Part shown: one piece after another, positions 10,800 through 22,702 of the stretch
How the letters are laid out: every line of letters begins with the position of its first letter
Position numbering within the stretch: the stretch's first letter is position 1
Source of the DNA: Toxorhynchites rutilus septentrionalis
Lineage: Eukaryota > Arthropoda > Insecta > Diptera > Culicidae
Direction: 5' to 3'
NCBI RefSeq assembly: GCF_029784135.1
Contig: NC_073746.1
Span: 108,532,661-108,596,660, forward strand
Length of the DNA stretch: 64,000 bases
Notes under the pieces: model-generated
Databases searched by the model: none
What the model was told of the DNA's origin: nothing
What the model saw: the letters and a program-made list of their open reading frames with translations, nothing else
Position numbers and translations under genes: made by a program

Positions 10800-11860
10800 C
10801 AAATCCAAAATGACGGCCACTACAAAATGGTGGATTACATATTTTCTCAGAACCTCATCAATATGGGTATTAAATGAAAGGGTTTGACTTGTAGAATACT
10901 GTTATTAATGAAAAATACAAATCCAAGATGGTGGCCACTACAAAATGGCGGATTACATATTTTCTCAGAACCCCATCAATATGGGTATCAAATAAAAGGG
11001 CTTGATTTGTAGAACACAATTGTTTGAACACAAATGGCCTCCACCACAAGATGGTGCCATATATATTTTTTACACAACCCTATCAATATGGGTATCAAAT
11101 GAAAGGGCTTGACTAGTAGAATACAGTTATTTTGAAAAAAGAATTGCAAAAAATACATAGTCGACCATTTAGTGGCGACGACCAAATCAAATTATTCAGC
11201 CATTTTTTTGCGACGGCCGAATTGAATTTTCAAGATCATGGAATAAGCAGTTTTATAATGACAGTAGAATTAAAGGTGTCTACCAAATTTCAGATTAATC
11301 AGTCAACAGGAACGGGGTCAATTTTCTATTAATTTGGGACAACCCTACAAACATCCAAACATACATACAAACAGGTCAAGCTGAATAAAACCAATTAAAA
11401 AGTAATTAGTTGTTTGGGTACTGCGGCCATCTTGGAATTGGATTTTTCATGATCTGCTATATTCTACTAGTCGAGAACTTTCTTTTGATACCCATATTGA
11501 TGAGGTTTTAAAAATAATATATGGCGCCATTTTGTGGCGGCGGCCGATTTGGATTTGTATTTTTCATAAATAACTGTATTCTACTAGTCAATCCCTTTCA
11601 TTTGATATACATATTGATGAGGTGCTGAGAAAATGTGTAATCCGCCATTTTGTTGCGGCCGCCATCTTGGATTTTCAAGATCATGGAATACGATACGCAA
11701 TTTTATAATGACACCAGAGATAAAGATGTGTTCCGAATTTCAGATCAACCGGTCAACAGGAAGGGGGTTAAATTTCTATAAATGTGGTACAACGCTACAG
11801 ATAAAATTACAAAGTTACAAATGTACAAACAAACATACAAAGGGGTCAACCTAGATAAAA
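10800..11860. repeat. Tandem-like units of about 100-130 bp inside the pogo-like element
   Basis: A block made of CAAATCCAAGATGG, a CACTACAAAATGGCGG segment, TATTTTCTCAGAACC and ATCAATATGGGTATC-AATGAAAGGG recurs several times in one orientation (10800-11130) and then in the reverse orientation (11400-11700). The same block recurs at 56545-57180. No coding role. Confidence 0.65.
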
Positions 11861-11873
11861 CCGTTTAATAAAT

Positions 11874-12142
11874 AAGTTTTTCTTGAATGGCGTTAACGTT
11901 CCCCGTGGAACTTTTGCCGTCTCAACGTATGCATTAACTAGCGTCATTTATTAATACATAGTTGAGATTTCTTAAGCCAAATAACGTCTTGAATGTATTC
12001 TGAGGGGCAAGCTCAAGAATACGCGTGACCACAGTGCAAGTCGAAGGAAATTTCTTTGACGAAAAATCCCCCGGCCAGAACGAGAATCGAACCTGAACAA
12101 CCGGCACGACAATGTGAGACGCTAACCACTCGGCCATGGGTG
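11874..12142 (-). mobile_element. tRNA-derived SINE copy, minus strand
   Basis: Read on the minus strand it starts CACCCATGGCCGAGTGGTTA, with a pol III A box (TGGCCGAGTGG) and a B box (GGTTCGATTCTC), then a unique body ending near AACGCCATTCAAG. It is the same family as the copy at 56264-56538, and lies inside the pogo-like element, so it was inserted there later or carried along. Confidence 0.75.
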
Positions 12143-12288
12143 CACGGGTGGTTAATAGAAAAGTGCAAATCATAATTATATTACGTTTACCGAGAGAAAA
12201 TTATTTTTTTATGATTCGATTATTCGGAGGATTCGATTATCTGGAGTGAAAAAAAATCAATACTCCGGATAATCGAGTCCGAGCTGTA

Positions 12289-15200
12289 TTATAATGTCGA
12301 GTTTTGGTAGTCGAAAAAATAATTTTAAAGGATACATTAGACGATCAATTAATGAACAGTTCTGCGATTGGACGTGCGCTTAGTAAGAAAACGTGGATGT
12401 GATAACGATAAATAAATTTTGGGCGGGACGAAGTTTGCCGGATCGACTTGTAATTGTTTTATAGTGCCAAAATGATTAATGCGAAAATCTTTTAAATCCA
12501 CCAGGAAATGACTGAGCCACAATTGTGAGTACAAGAGGAAGCTTGTTCTTTCGATTTAGACCAATCAGAACACGATATTTCTGTTTCAATAATCGTTGAG
12601 ATCTTTCAATTGTGCGGAAGCTTCATGATAGATATTATTATCTTCGATTTAATAATTTTTTATGAAGTGCCCAAATCGACTGCCGCAAAAATTTCCATAG
12701 TTCCATCATGAAATGACTGAACTGACTGAAATTGAACAATTTTCACAATGCGATCGGATGGATTTCGTTTTTCAATTTGTAACCCCAATATGTTCCCGAA
12801 AGATGTAATCCTATGTCAAAATAAGGGTGTAGAAGAATCGAATTTCGCAATTCACAATAAATAAAGAAATTAAATGCAATTCCTGGACAATTGTAATCGT
12901 TCAAATTAGTTGATTGTGTAACGAATGAGGAAGCCGGAGGAAGTGAACAATTGTCCAACATAGATCCTGAACACAATTTGGATTTGTTTTCATTACTCGT
13001 AGGAACTACAATCAACCAAAATTATTTGAGGGAACAAGATTGAGGCAACGCAAGAATGGAGTTATTCAGGCAAGTTTAAGACCGAGGCAGTGTGCATTCC
13101 GAGAAATACACTGATTTTAACCAATTAACCTTTTCAGTTCGAATGTACCCAATTCCCGGGTCACTTTGCATTCGTCATGGTAACGAAGAAATCACAAGGC
13201 CAATCTTTGAAGCATGCGGGACACGGGGCTCAACGTGTTAAGAATAGTTAATTCTCAAATTAGAGTAAACATTTTGAAAGGTTTAGCCTAACTTCAAACA
13301 ACGGGTGCGAAATGGAATTGCCCATTACACACTCCACCCAAGTATAGCATTTATGAGACAAAGACGGAGAAGGGAGAAAAAAACTCCCATCCCGCATTTT
13401 TGATTCCACATGCAAAAATCGTGGACCTCACAGGCGGGTGGACTCATCAAAAAGTAAACAGTTAACCCAAACGTGGAACACCGATTCTATTTGGGGAAAA
13501 AACATCCATTGAGACGATGCGAAAAAAGGCAAAGCGGACGGATTAATTTAAAATGAGCCAGTAAAAAGATTAAATCTGGTCGAACACCCTCGATTTTCAC
13601 CATCTACGGAATGGCGCCTCCAGTTTCTGCCGAAGGCATTCCTGCCAGCTGTTCTCTTGTTGATAGTTCGTGAAGGACAAAGGGACACCGAACCGAACTT
13701 TAAATAGTTTTACCTTTTTTTATATTTAATCAAGTACCGCTATGTTCATCCTCGGGATGCTCCCCAATGGAAGCTGTTAAAGTTTAATGATATCACTTTT
13801 CTCCATACAGGTGATAGAGAAAATGAAACCAATACAAATATCGTATTGATATGATTTTCACGTAGCAGGTCTAAAGTTCGAGAAAAAAATAATCCAGAAA
13901 CTCGATAATACTGTTGCTGTTTTTCGTCATGCTTCTGCTCGTGAATATAAACAAGAAAACGCAAAAAGAATAATCACGAAGCGCTCTGGATCCTCTAACC
14001 AACGAAGGGAGCAAATAACTGTGATATAAAAAGTTTTCATACTATTTTACTGCCTTAATTTGGGCAATTTTGTTTTCGCTAGTATTTCATTCCAGGTGGG
14101 GGGTGGGGGCTGATGTAATACCGAGGGATGCTCAAATCGACCTGCGTTCGTCGAATGGAGGTCTGGTGGCACATTCACTCGTCAGTTTCGTGGCCATAAA
14201 CTATTTGTTCATCTCTTCCGCCGGGTGTTGGTTGCGGTTGAAACTGAAATATATCGTGTTTTATTCGTTAGCACGTGATTCCTTTCATTATCGCGCTCAC
14301 TCCCGGCTCACTGTAAAGGTGAGCCATTTAATCAGAAACAGAAAAAAAGGGAACACTCACATTACATTGCAAACAGACGTGGCGAAAATAAGGAACGCCA
14401 ATAAAACATTTCTCCCCTAAATCATTTGCTCGCTACTACTGCTTCCCCCACAACGTTTGTTCTGAAATGGAAACATAAATTGGCAGAAGTAAGAGAATTT
14501 GCAAATTAATTCATTCTCACTACCAATGTGCCACTTCAAGCACCCCGAAGCTCCAACTCCAAGCGATAGCGACATAATAACTTAACAAATCGTTCCGCGA
14601 AGTTGGCGAAGCAAATATAGTGCAAAATTGGTAACGAGGAATTATGTGGGTCATAAGCTTGGAAAGTTTTGATTAAATATTTTGTGAATCCAGATGGACT
14701 CTCCATTATCGGTACTATCTTTACTTTGAATGTGTTTCTCTTCTATAAATCTTAGCCGGTCTTCATTTCGACTCGTGCGATGCAACATTCGATATCAAAT
14801 AACCGCTGCCCCTTGTTCCATTCATTCCCACATCTTCCGTTGTAAGCCGAGAGTCATTTTTCCTGTTTTTCCGTGAACCGGCGTCTGGAAGGTTGTTATG
14901 TGTGTGGGAGACATCCTGGAGCCAAAACTTATTCACTCGCTATCGGAAAAGTTCCCAAGATGCAACGCGAAATTTCTTTCCACGTTGTTTTCCGTCGCCG
15001 TTTTTTTCTCCTTCTTAGTTTCGTTCAGTTTCGCACGTTATTCGGGAAGAATTTTACATGACAGTGACCTAGAATCGATCCATTAAAAAAAATGCTGAGC
15101 AAAAGCACGTTTTCACCTACTGCCACTTAACCTGTCCTTCCCTCAGTTGGATACAATGTGTATATTGCTTTTTACCACCCCCTCATCACCTAGCACTGTG

Positions 15201-16000
15201 CTGAACTTGCGAGCGCCGCTGTGGAATCGACCTTCGGCCAGAATCGATATCATGATTTTCACCTCTTGCTTTTGACATTTATTTTCTACTCTCTCATATA
15301 TATATTTTTTTTACTAGTGGCCGAATTGCCACGAGGCAAGGAACTATTATTTTTATCGTTCACCACAATGTCGACACATTTTCCGGCTTGTTCGTGTGAG
15401 TGCTATCGACGGCTGTCAATAAATTGGTTATCACGCCTCCGCTGTCATCAAATAACGGCATTCAAAAGGGGTTGAATGATGGGCGGCAAAAATTTAAACA
15501 AATTGGAAATATATGCGCGATTGTCTAGAGACTAGTTTGTTATCGAATACTCGGAACTGTTATTTGAAAAGTACCCGTAATAAAAATAACCTTATTTGGT
15601 TTTTATCTCTTGCATTTCAACGAAATTTCCTGCACTTCAACTATGACCTGTCGTTCTATGTCGCTTCAAGGCAGGGCCTTTTTAGCAACCTGCAACCGTA
15701 CGTAAGGAGAAACTTTTACCGGCTTGTTCTGAGGAATAATCAGAATGCGGATGTCACAACAAGATACGTGGTGCAAAACTTCAGCATTTATTTAACGAAG
15801 AAACACAAATAACCCACAAAACATACGGGACGCAAAAAAAGCGAGCTCGAATATTTTCATATATATTCATTCCCAGCCAAGAGCCCCAGAAAAAGGAAGA
15901 ATGCTCCGGTATTTGTTGTATGTTCTTGACCGATTCTCGTGACTAAAGAATTCGATGCCGCATTGGAACAGGTGCAACCCGCCGTTACTGCTCGGAGCTC
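12289..16000. other. Unassigned 3.7-kb stretch with one repeat-end motif
   Basis: At 12778-12822 the sequence CGAAAGATGTAATCCTATGTC followed by AAAA resembles the right end of the histone repeat (palindrome then AAAA), suggesting another element with related ends. Elsewhere there are only short frames; the 116-codon frame at 14070-14420 shows no family motif. Confidence 0.4.
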
Positions 16001-17000
16001 GTGCAATTCCAAATGAAATCGTCCAAAAAATGCAGATTTCAAAAACATGTATTTTTGATTCGAATGAAAGTTTGTATTCCGTTTGGGTTGGGGGAAATAT
16101 GAGTTTTCCACAGCAATTGGGATTTTTTTTGACTCAAGCGTAACTTTTGAAAAGGGCGTATCGATTTTAGTAGGAGAAATCTTTGATAATTTATATCTAA
16201 AAAACTATGAGTCGTACCTAAATAGTGTCTTAGAAAGAGTTATAGCGTATTAATGTCTAAACATGAAAAATTATACACTGAGAAAAAAATTAGTACTCTT
16301 TTTTTTATATACAAAAAAAAACTTTTATTTGCAATATCCAAAATACATATTTTTTTTATTTTATTCATAAAAAAAAGAAGTCATGTAGAAAATTTAAAAA
16401 ATGGGTCCAAGATGGTAAAACTATTTTTGACAAACTTTGTGCAACATCGAATTTTTATGAATTTCCGAAACTTCGAATTTTTGTATGTTAACAATCATTT
16501 TTAATTACAAATTATGATTTCTGATGCGATTTAAAACCAAAAAAAACTCATTATAAATGTTCTTCTAAATGTAGCCATTCTCGAGATATTTTAAGAAATA
16601 TTTTTAATTTATTGTCTTTTTTATAGTAAATATTTCCTTTTAATATGTTTGTCGTGTTATACCGTTATGTTCATGAAATTTAATGAATTTGCTTATAATT
16701 TCCAACAACTTTTCCAAATACATCAATATGGTAAAAATATATGTTCAGGAGTTACGTTTGAAAAACATTTGAAGACATGTGGGTTAACACAAAACGTAGC
16801 GATATTAGAAAATCTTTTTTTATATTAATACAAACTTTTAACATATTATTCGTGTTATACAATCAAAACACGAACAGTAGAATTTAAATCCCAACAACAA
16901 ATATACCTTGTTGATTCAACCGGACGTTATGGGTACAAATACAATTAACTTGTTTACGTTATGCCTGGATTATACCTGAAGTCAATATTCCTTTAACATT

Positions 17001-17768
17001 TTTTTTTTTATCTAAAATATATATTTTTATTAAGGCTCATATGGCGTCAATCTGACGGGGCCGGGAGTTCAATATTTCGACAATGTTTGCCTTATAACTA
17101 TGTTAGTAATATGTAACCGATTACTCGCGGTTGGCTCGAGGTTAGTATTACAAGTGTTTTCGTAATTGTGATGTTGCTGTCTCCAATGATCTGTACCTGT
17201 GCCCGACACGGGATACTTCCTTTTGGGATGCAGCTGACCATTAATCAGCAACGCCCCCTAGTCTGTACCCCATATCTAGCGTGGTGCGTCTTCTCGACAC
17301 GAGGAATCCAGGATAGGATGGTCACTAGCCGGCGCAAACATCAGCTCGTGTAGAGTTGTCATGAGCGATACAACCTTTGGCTCTTGTTGAATGATCAGTG
17401 GACTGCACAACCTTTGGCCCGTGCATCTGTAAAGAGTGTGTGTATGTATTGCCGCGACTAAGTAAAAGTTTATCGATCGCTAGGAGGGATATGAAACAGG
17501 GACACAACGAAGGAAACATCATTAAACGTTGACATCGGCGTTTCTGAGGAACAGGTATAGATGAAGCAGAAGATCAGGATCACGGCTACCTAAGATATCC
17601 CGGACGGGGATATCCGATTGTCTGCCTTTTGCTCTCAGTGCTCTAGAGAGCTGAGAGCGAGCAGCATGGAACCGGATACACGACCAGACAACATGCTCGA
17701 TGTCGTGGTAGCCATCGCCACAATCACAAAGATTGTTTGCTGCGAGCCCAATGCGATAGAGATGCGCG
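17001..17768 (-). mobile_element. 5'-truncated I-type LINE with 12-bp target duplication
   Basis: Minus-strand LINE: the A-tail (T-run at about 17001-17009), 3' UTR, then the C-terminus of ORF2 up to the truncation point at 17768. TCCTTTAACATT occurs at 16989-17000 and again at 17769-17780, a clean target-site duplication. The sequence matches the 3' end of the LINE at 46561-49238, but keeps about 200 bp of 3' UTR (about 17316-17516) that the other copy lacks. It lies in the transposon at 16001-19850 and is therefore younger than it. Confidence 0.88.
17522..17768 (-). pseudogene. C-terminal fragment of I-type LINE ORF2
   Basis: Encodes the last 82 residues of ORF2: AHLYRIGLAANNLCDCGDGY, then HDIEHVVWSC, a Cys-Cys-His-Cys zinc-finger-like motif typical of the ORF2 tail in I-type LINEs, ending FLRNADVNV. 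It has no RT or RNase H because the insertion is 5'-truncated. Sense residues upstream of HLYRIG come from the flank. Confidence 0.8.
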
Positions 17769-17870
17769 TCCTTTAACATTGAATGCAAAGAATATATGGA
17801 AAAAATACTATGTAACATATCAATTAGATCAAAATACTGTTACCTTCGTGAATATTAAAAATGCCCAACA

Positions 17871-18847
17871 ATGGACGAGTTTGGAAGCTGGTTCCTAGAT
17901 GAGCTTCAGGAACGCAATTTAATTGAAATCACTTATGCACAATGGATTTCTACTGATCGATACGACATAGAAACTCTTGTAAAACCGGTGGAAGAATTTG
18001 TATCGTATTTTTGCGAAAAAATAAAAGAATTACTTACTCATGATTAAATTAAAACACAACAGTCCACATTTCTTAACAATATAAAAGCTAATTTGCAAGA
18101 AAATGAGGTTGTTGTGATTTGCGATTTTTCCGAAAATTATTCATTTGTGCTTCAAGATGAAGTTCAAAGTCATCACTGGAACAATGATCAAGCAACAAAC
18201 CATCCATTCGTTGTTTATTATAGAGATGAAAAAGGTTCTCTGGCAAATTTAAGCTTTGTAGTTATATCTGAAGTTTTAAGTCATGACACAATAGCTGTGC
18301 AAGTATTTATTTCTAAATTAATTTCTAAAACATTTTTGAAGCAACAAAAAAACAAAAAAAGCAGGTAAAAAGAATAAAATTCATGTCGGATGGTGCTGCA
18401 TCCCAGAATAAAAAAAGGAAAAATTTTGCGAGTTTATGTCAGTTTAAATCGAAATACGACATTGACGCTGAATGGCATTTTTTTGCAACATCACGCGGCA
18501 AAGGACCTTGTGATGCAATTGGTGGTACATTAAAACGGATGGCAACAAGAGCTAGTTTGGCTAGGCAGCATGAACATCCGATTACGAGTGCAAAAACGTT
18601 ATTTGACTGGGCTAGCAAGCGAAAAGAAGACTATCTTACAAAAATGTCATTTTCATATATGTCACAAGAAGTATATGATCAGGGTGTGGAAGAGTTGAGT
18701 AGCATGTATGATAACACCAAACAAATTCCAGGTACCCAAAAGTATCATTCTTTTGTACCTGTATCCGAGAATGAAGTAGCAGCAAAGTTGTACTCTAACG
18801 ACAATGCAGCAAGTTATCATAATGTGTATAGAAATATAAGAAAATAA
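17871..18847 (+). pseudogene. Transposase-like protein of a widespread uncharacterised family
   Basis: The frame from the ATG at 17871 reads WISTDR, then (after a TAA at 18045-18047) VVICDFSENYSFVLQDEVQ, HHWNNDQATNHPFVVYYRD and SHDTIAV. A frameshift near 18350-18366 leads to MSDGAASQNKKRKNFASLCQ, AEWHFFATSRGKGPCDAIGG, TLKRMATRASL and IPGTQKYHSF, ending with TAA at 18845. These conserved blocks (DFSENY, HWNN-QAT-HPF, SDGA-SQ, W-FFAT--GKGPCD--GG--KR) belong to a protein family I recall as common and unnamed in animals; the Asp residues in the CDF and SDG blocks suit an RNase H-fold transposase. Sitting between long inverted repeats, it is probably the element's transposase. One stop and one frameshift kill it; the N-terminus is uncertain. 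Confidence 0.65.
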
Positions 18848-19850
18848 TGAAAAAATTAAATTATAAACAACAAAATTGTTAGTTGATAAAAATAAATGTT
18901 GATAAAAAATAAATGCTAAAAATTCTAGTACTATTATTAGTATCTCTTAAACTCCGATAAATATAGGAATTATTTGCCCAAATTGTAGAGAATTATATTT
19001 TTTTCCTTTTATAAATGTTGTGTTCTGTTGGCGCAACATGTATAACATGTTAAAAGTTTGTATTAAGATAAAAAAACATTTTCTTAATATCGCTACGTTT
19101 TATATTAACCCACATGTGTTGAAATGATTTTCAACGTAACTCCTAAACATATATTTTTACCATGATGATGTATTTGGAAAAGTTGTTGTAAATTATAAGC
19201 AAATTCATAAAATTTCATGAACATGACGGTATAACACGACAAACATAATAAAAGGGAATATTACAATAAATTAGAAATATGTTTCAAAATATCTCGAGAA
19301 TGGCTACATTTAGAAGGAAATTTATAATGAGCTTTTTTGTTTTAAAACACATCAGGAATCATAATTTGTGGCTAAAAATGATTGTTAACATACAAAAATT
19401 CGAAGTTTCGAAAATTCATAAGAATTCGATTTTTCACAAAGTTCGTCAAAAATAGTTTTACCATCTTGGACCCATTTTTTGAATTTTCTACATGACTTCT
19501 ATTTTATATGAAATTTAAAAAAAAAATAAAAAATATGTATTTTGGATATTGCAAATTAAAGTTTTTTTTTGTAAATAAAAAAAAGAGTACTATTTTTTTT
19601 CTCAGTGTTTCAATAGTCTATAACTCGTTTTGAGACACTATGTCTGTACGACTCATAGTTTTTGAGATATAAATTATCAAAGATTTCTCCTACTAGAATC
19701 GATACACCCTTTTCAAAAGTTACGCTTGAGTCATAAAAATCCCAATTGCTGTGGAAAACTCATATTTTCTTCAACCCAAACGGAATACAAACTTTCATTC
19801 GAATCAAAAATACTCATGTTTTGTCATTTGTCGATTTCATTTGGAATTGC

Positions 19851-20164
19851 TCGCTCGGAGAATAAAACGTGGCTCGGTGTAAAATGCAAGGCATCCGTGT
19901 TTTATGCTACGAACAACTGTCTGCGTGGCTGCTCCATTTCAGCGATGATTGCAGTATCGTTTCGTTGTACATTTTTCCTGTGGAATATTTCCCGTATCAG
20001 ATAGTCGTGCTTCGAAGCTGCCGAGGATTTCTGGTTCTGATTAATATGGAAATTTATTCACATCACACAGAGTGAATCTATACATTTTCTTCCGTGGAGA
20101 AAACTGGCTAAAATCGAAAAAATCTGTGGATTTGAATTTTCGGATCTTTTTTTTGGATCTTTTT
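19851..20164. other. Spacer before the octamer satellite
   Basis: No gene recognised; the frame overlapping 20072 gains its length only from the satellite that follows. Confidence 0.5.
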
Positions 20165-21272
20165 AAATCATTAGATCTATCGATCTTTCGATGTTTCGTT
20201 GTTTCGATGTTTCGATGTTTCGATGTTTCGATGTTTCGATGTTTCGATGTTTCGATGTTTCGATGTTTCGATGTTTCGATGTTTCGATGTTTCGATGTTT
20301 CGATGTTTCGATGTTTCGATGTTTCGATGTTTCGATGTTTCGATGTTTCGATGTTTCGATGTTTCGATGTTTCGATGTTTCGATGTTTCGATGTTTCGAT
20401 GTTTCGATGTTTCGATGTTTCGATGTTTCGATGTTTCGATGTTTCGTTGTTTCTATGTTTCGATGTTTCGATGTTTCGTTGTTTCTATGTTTCGATGTTT
20501 CGATGTTTCGATGTTTCAATGTTTCGATGTTTCGATGTTTCGATGTTTCGATGTTTCGATGTTTCGATGTTTCGATGTTTCGATGTTTCGATGTTTGGAT
20601 GTTTCGATGTTTCGATGTTTCGATGTTTCGATGTTTCGATGTTTCGATGTTTCGATATTTCGAACTTCCGATGTTTCGATGTTTCGATGTTTCGATATTT
20701 CGATGTTTCGATATTTCGAACTTCCGATGTTTCGATGTTTCGATGTTTTGATGTTTCGATGTTTCGACGTTTCGATGTTTCGATCTTTCAATCTTTTGTT
20801 TTTCCATTTTTTCGATCTTTCGATTTTTTATCTTTCGATCTTTCGATCTTTCGGCCTACCGATCTTTCGATATTTCGAACTTCCGATGTTTCGATGTTTC
20901 AATGCTTCGATGTTTCGATGTTTCGATGTTTCGATCTTTCGATCTTTCGATCTTTCGATCTTTCGATCTTTCGATCTTTCGATCTTTCGATCTTTCGATC
21001 TTTCGATCTTTCGATCTTTCGATCTTTCGATCTTTCGATCTTTCGATCTTTCGATCTTTCGATCTTTCGATCTTTCGATCTTTCGATCTTTCGATCTTTC
21101 GATCTTTCGATCTTTCGATCTTTCGATCTTTCGATCTTTCGATCTTTCGATCTTTCGATCTTTCGATCTTTCGATCTTTCGATCTTTCGATCTTTCGATA
21201 TTTCGATCTCTTGATCTTTCGATCTTTTGATCTTTCGATCTTTCGATCTTTCGATCTTTCGATCTTTCGACT
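20165..21272. repeat. Octamer satellite, (TTTCGATG)n passing into (TTTCGATC)n
   Basis: About 600 bp of nearly pure TTTCGATG units run from about 20185 to 20780 with scattered single-base variants. A mixed zone with variant units such as TTTCGAAC TTCCGATG follows to about 20932. Then about 340 bp of nearly pure TTTCGATC units run to 21270. Because 8 is not a multiple of 3 and neither unit creates stops in any frame, long open frames exist on both strands (up to 380 codons, reading DVSMFRCF or SFDLSIFR cycles). These are artefacts of the repeat, not genes. Confidence 0.95.
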
Positions 21273-21838
21273 TCCCAATCCTTGAAATTAAAAATATTCC
21301 GGCGATTCGAGATTCTATCGAAAGCGAGTATCCTACCATGGATTCGATAGTTCTAGAAAAACTCAATCGGATAATGACATCAGTTCCAGACTGGGTCTAC
21401 ATCCAAGAATCGGTTTCGACTAAATTCCAGATTATAACACGGTTGGTTTTTATGGAATCGTTTTCAGTTGAGTTCAGGGCACATACCAGTCGTTCAATTT
21501 CTGATATAGCTTTTTCAATTAATTTATTTGATTACATGATTCCATGATGGTAATGTCCCGGAAAATGCCTTTTTCTAGACTTTAAGCTTTTTTGTAGCCT
21601 TTAGTCTGAGGAAGAAAATAAAATGCTTTTGAGTATTGAATAGAAACGTGAAATTTTTAAACCCTGTTTAAATAAATCTCTATACGCTTATAGAATAAGT
21701 AAATAAATTGAAAGAAAAAAAAATTCAAAAATCGATTCGCCGTTTAGAAAATTGATGTTTTTATAAAGATCGCCCAAATTTGGGTCTAGCTATGTTTGGA
21801 TCTATGGATATTTGGATCTTTGGTTTTCTTTCCACATA
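21273..21838. other. Spacer, no feature seen
   Basis: AT-rich sequence between the satellite and the next MITE. No coding or RNA signal recognised. Confidence 0.5.
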
Positions 21839-22702
21839 CAGGTCGGACTCGATTATATACAGACTCGATTAAATGAGATTCGATTATATACAATTTTGGA
21901 CTCGATTATATACAGTTTGGAAAAAAATATTTTTTCAATATTTCAAATATGGAAATGTAACCTTATTTCTTATTTCAAGAAGAAATGTAACCTTTCAACC
22001 TTAAGGTGAAGTTTAAGTTACTATTATCTGGACAGTGGGGTAAAAATCGTGATTTTTGAAGATTTTGCTTAAATGTTCACCAGGAATTGTTTATATCGAT
22101 ATTGCAGCCAAATTAAGAAAGATAGAAGTTGGACTTCAGAGAACAAATTGTAGAGCGGTTGAAGAATTTCAATTTAATTGATAGAAACAATCTAGTTTAA
22201 CATAAATTTTTAGGATAAAATTAATCATAACACATTAAAAATTTTAAACTTTTAAGTTTTTCACTTCCAAAATGTTATTAAAATCCACCTATTCAGTTGT
22301 TCCACTAGTATATTAAGTACTAAATTTTCTCATCTTTCAAATGAAGGCATCAGAATTGTTTTCCGTAGCGTACTTTTTAACGTAGAGCCAGTTTGAGGCA
22401 ACATAGCCCGCAACAAAAAAAAAGATCTATTACTCTGTCATTGTTGAAATTCGCACATATGCGTAGGAGGATTTTTTTCATCAAATATGATCGTCTATCA
22501 CCTTCTGAGAGAATCTGGATAATTTTTTTTCATGTGAGAAAGGTGTTTTCTGACATTAAGGGAATGAATTAAAAATCAAATTCATCTTTTATTTTCAAAA
22601 ACCGAAAAATACATGCAAAAAAACAAATGAAAAAAAATTTGTTTGACTCGATTATATACACTGAAAAGAAATCAAAAACTGTATATAATCGAGTCCACGC
22701 TG
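21839..22702. mobile_element. pogo-like MITE, second family, TA-flanked
   Basis: The left end CAGGTCGGACTCGATTATAT and the right end (reverse complement CAGCGTGGACTCGATTATAT) are inverted repeats flanked by TA (21837-21838 and 22703-22704). The termini share CAG--GGACTCGATTAT with the 10.6-kb element, but the inside differs. The right part is also found at 34621-35156. Confidence 0.75.

Larger units (their letters stand above)
10601..12286. mobile_element. pogo-like non-autonomous DNA transposon with TA duplication
   Basis: The left end CAGGTCGGACTCGATTATCC and the right end (reverse complement CAGCTCGGACTCGATTATCC) form 24-bp inverted repeats with one mismatch at position 4, flanked on both sides by TA (10599-10600 and 12287-12288). 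CAG-starting ends with TA duplication fit the pogo/Tc1-mariner superfamily. Further partial copies of the terminal motif lie just inside each end. No transposase frame. The inside holds tandem units and a SINE. Confidence 0.75.
16001..19850 (+). mobile_element. DNA transposon with about 0.8-kb terminal inverted repeats
   Basis: Left end GCAATTCCAAATGAAATCG (16003 onward) matches in reverse the right end TTTCATTTGGAATTGC (to 19850). Inverted similarity extends inward over roughly 16001-16862 and 19035-19850. Between the arms lies a broken transposase-like gene (17871-18847), and a truncated LINE sits at 17001-17768. Non-autonomous relatives with the same arms occur at 44613-45384 and 50642-52876. 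The immediate flanks hint at a 4-bp duplication (TCGT/TCGC) but this is not exact. Superfamily uncertain; long arms and the protein type would be compatible with Sola-like elements (inference). Confidence 0.75.

Noticed and set aside
12060..12142. Candidate tRNA gene
   Set aside because: A and B boxes are present but the cloverleaf is incomplete and a second copy shows a common 200-bp body; it is a SINE head.
20165..21272. Regular repeat considered as a CRISPR array
   Set aside because: Unit is 8 bp with no unique spacers, in a eukaryotic context.
20072..21366. Open frames up to 380 codons on both strands (DVSMFRCF, SKHRNIET and SFDLSIFR cycles)
   Set aside because: Created by an 8-bp tandem repeat lacking stops in every phase; no gene.
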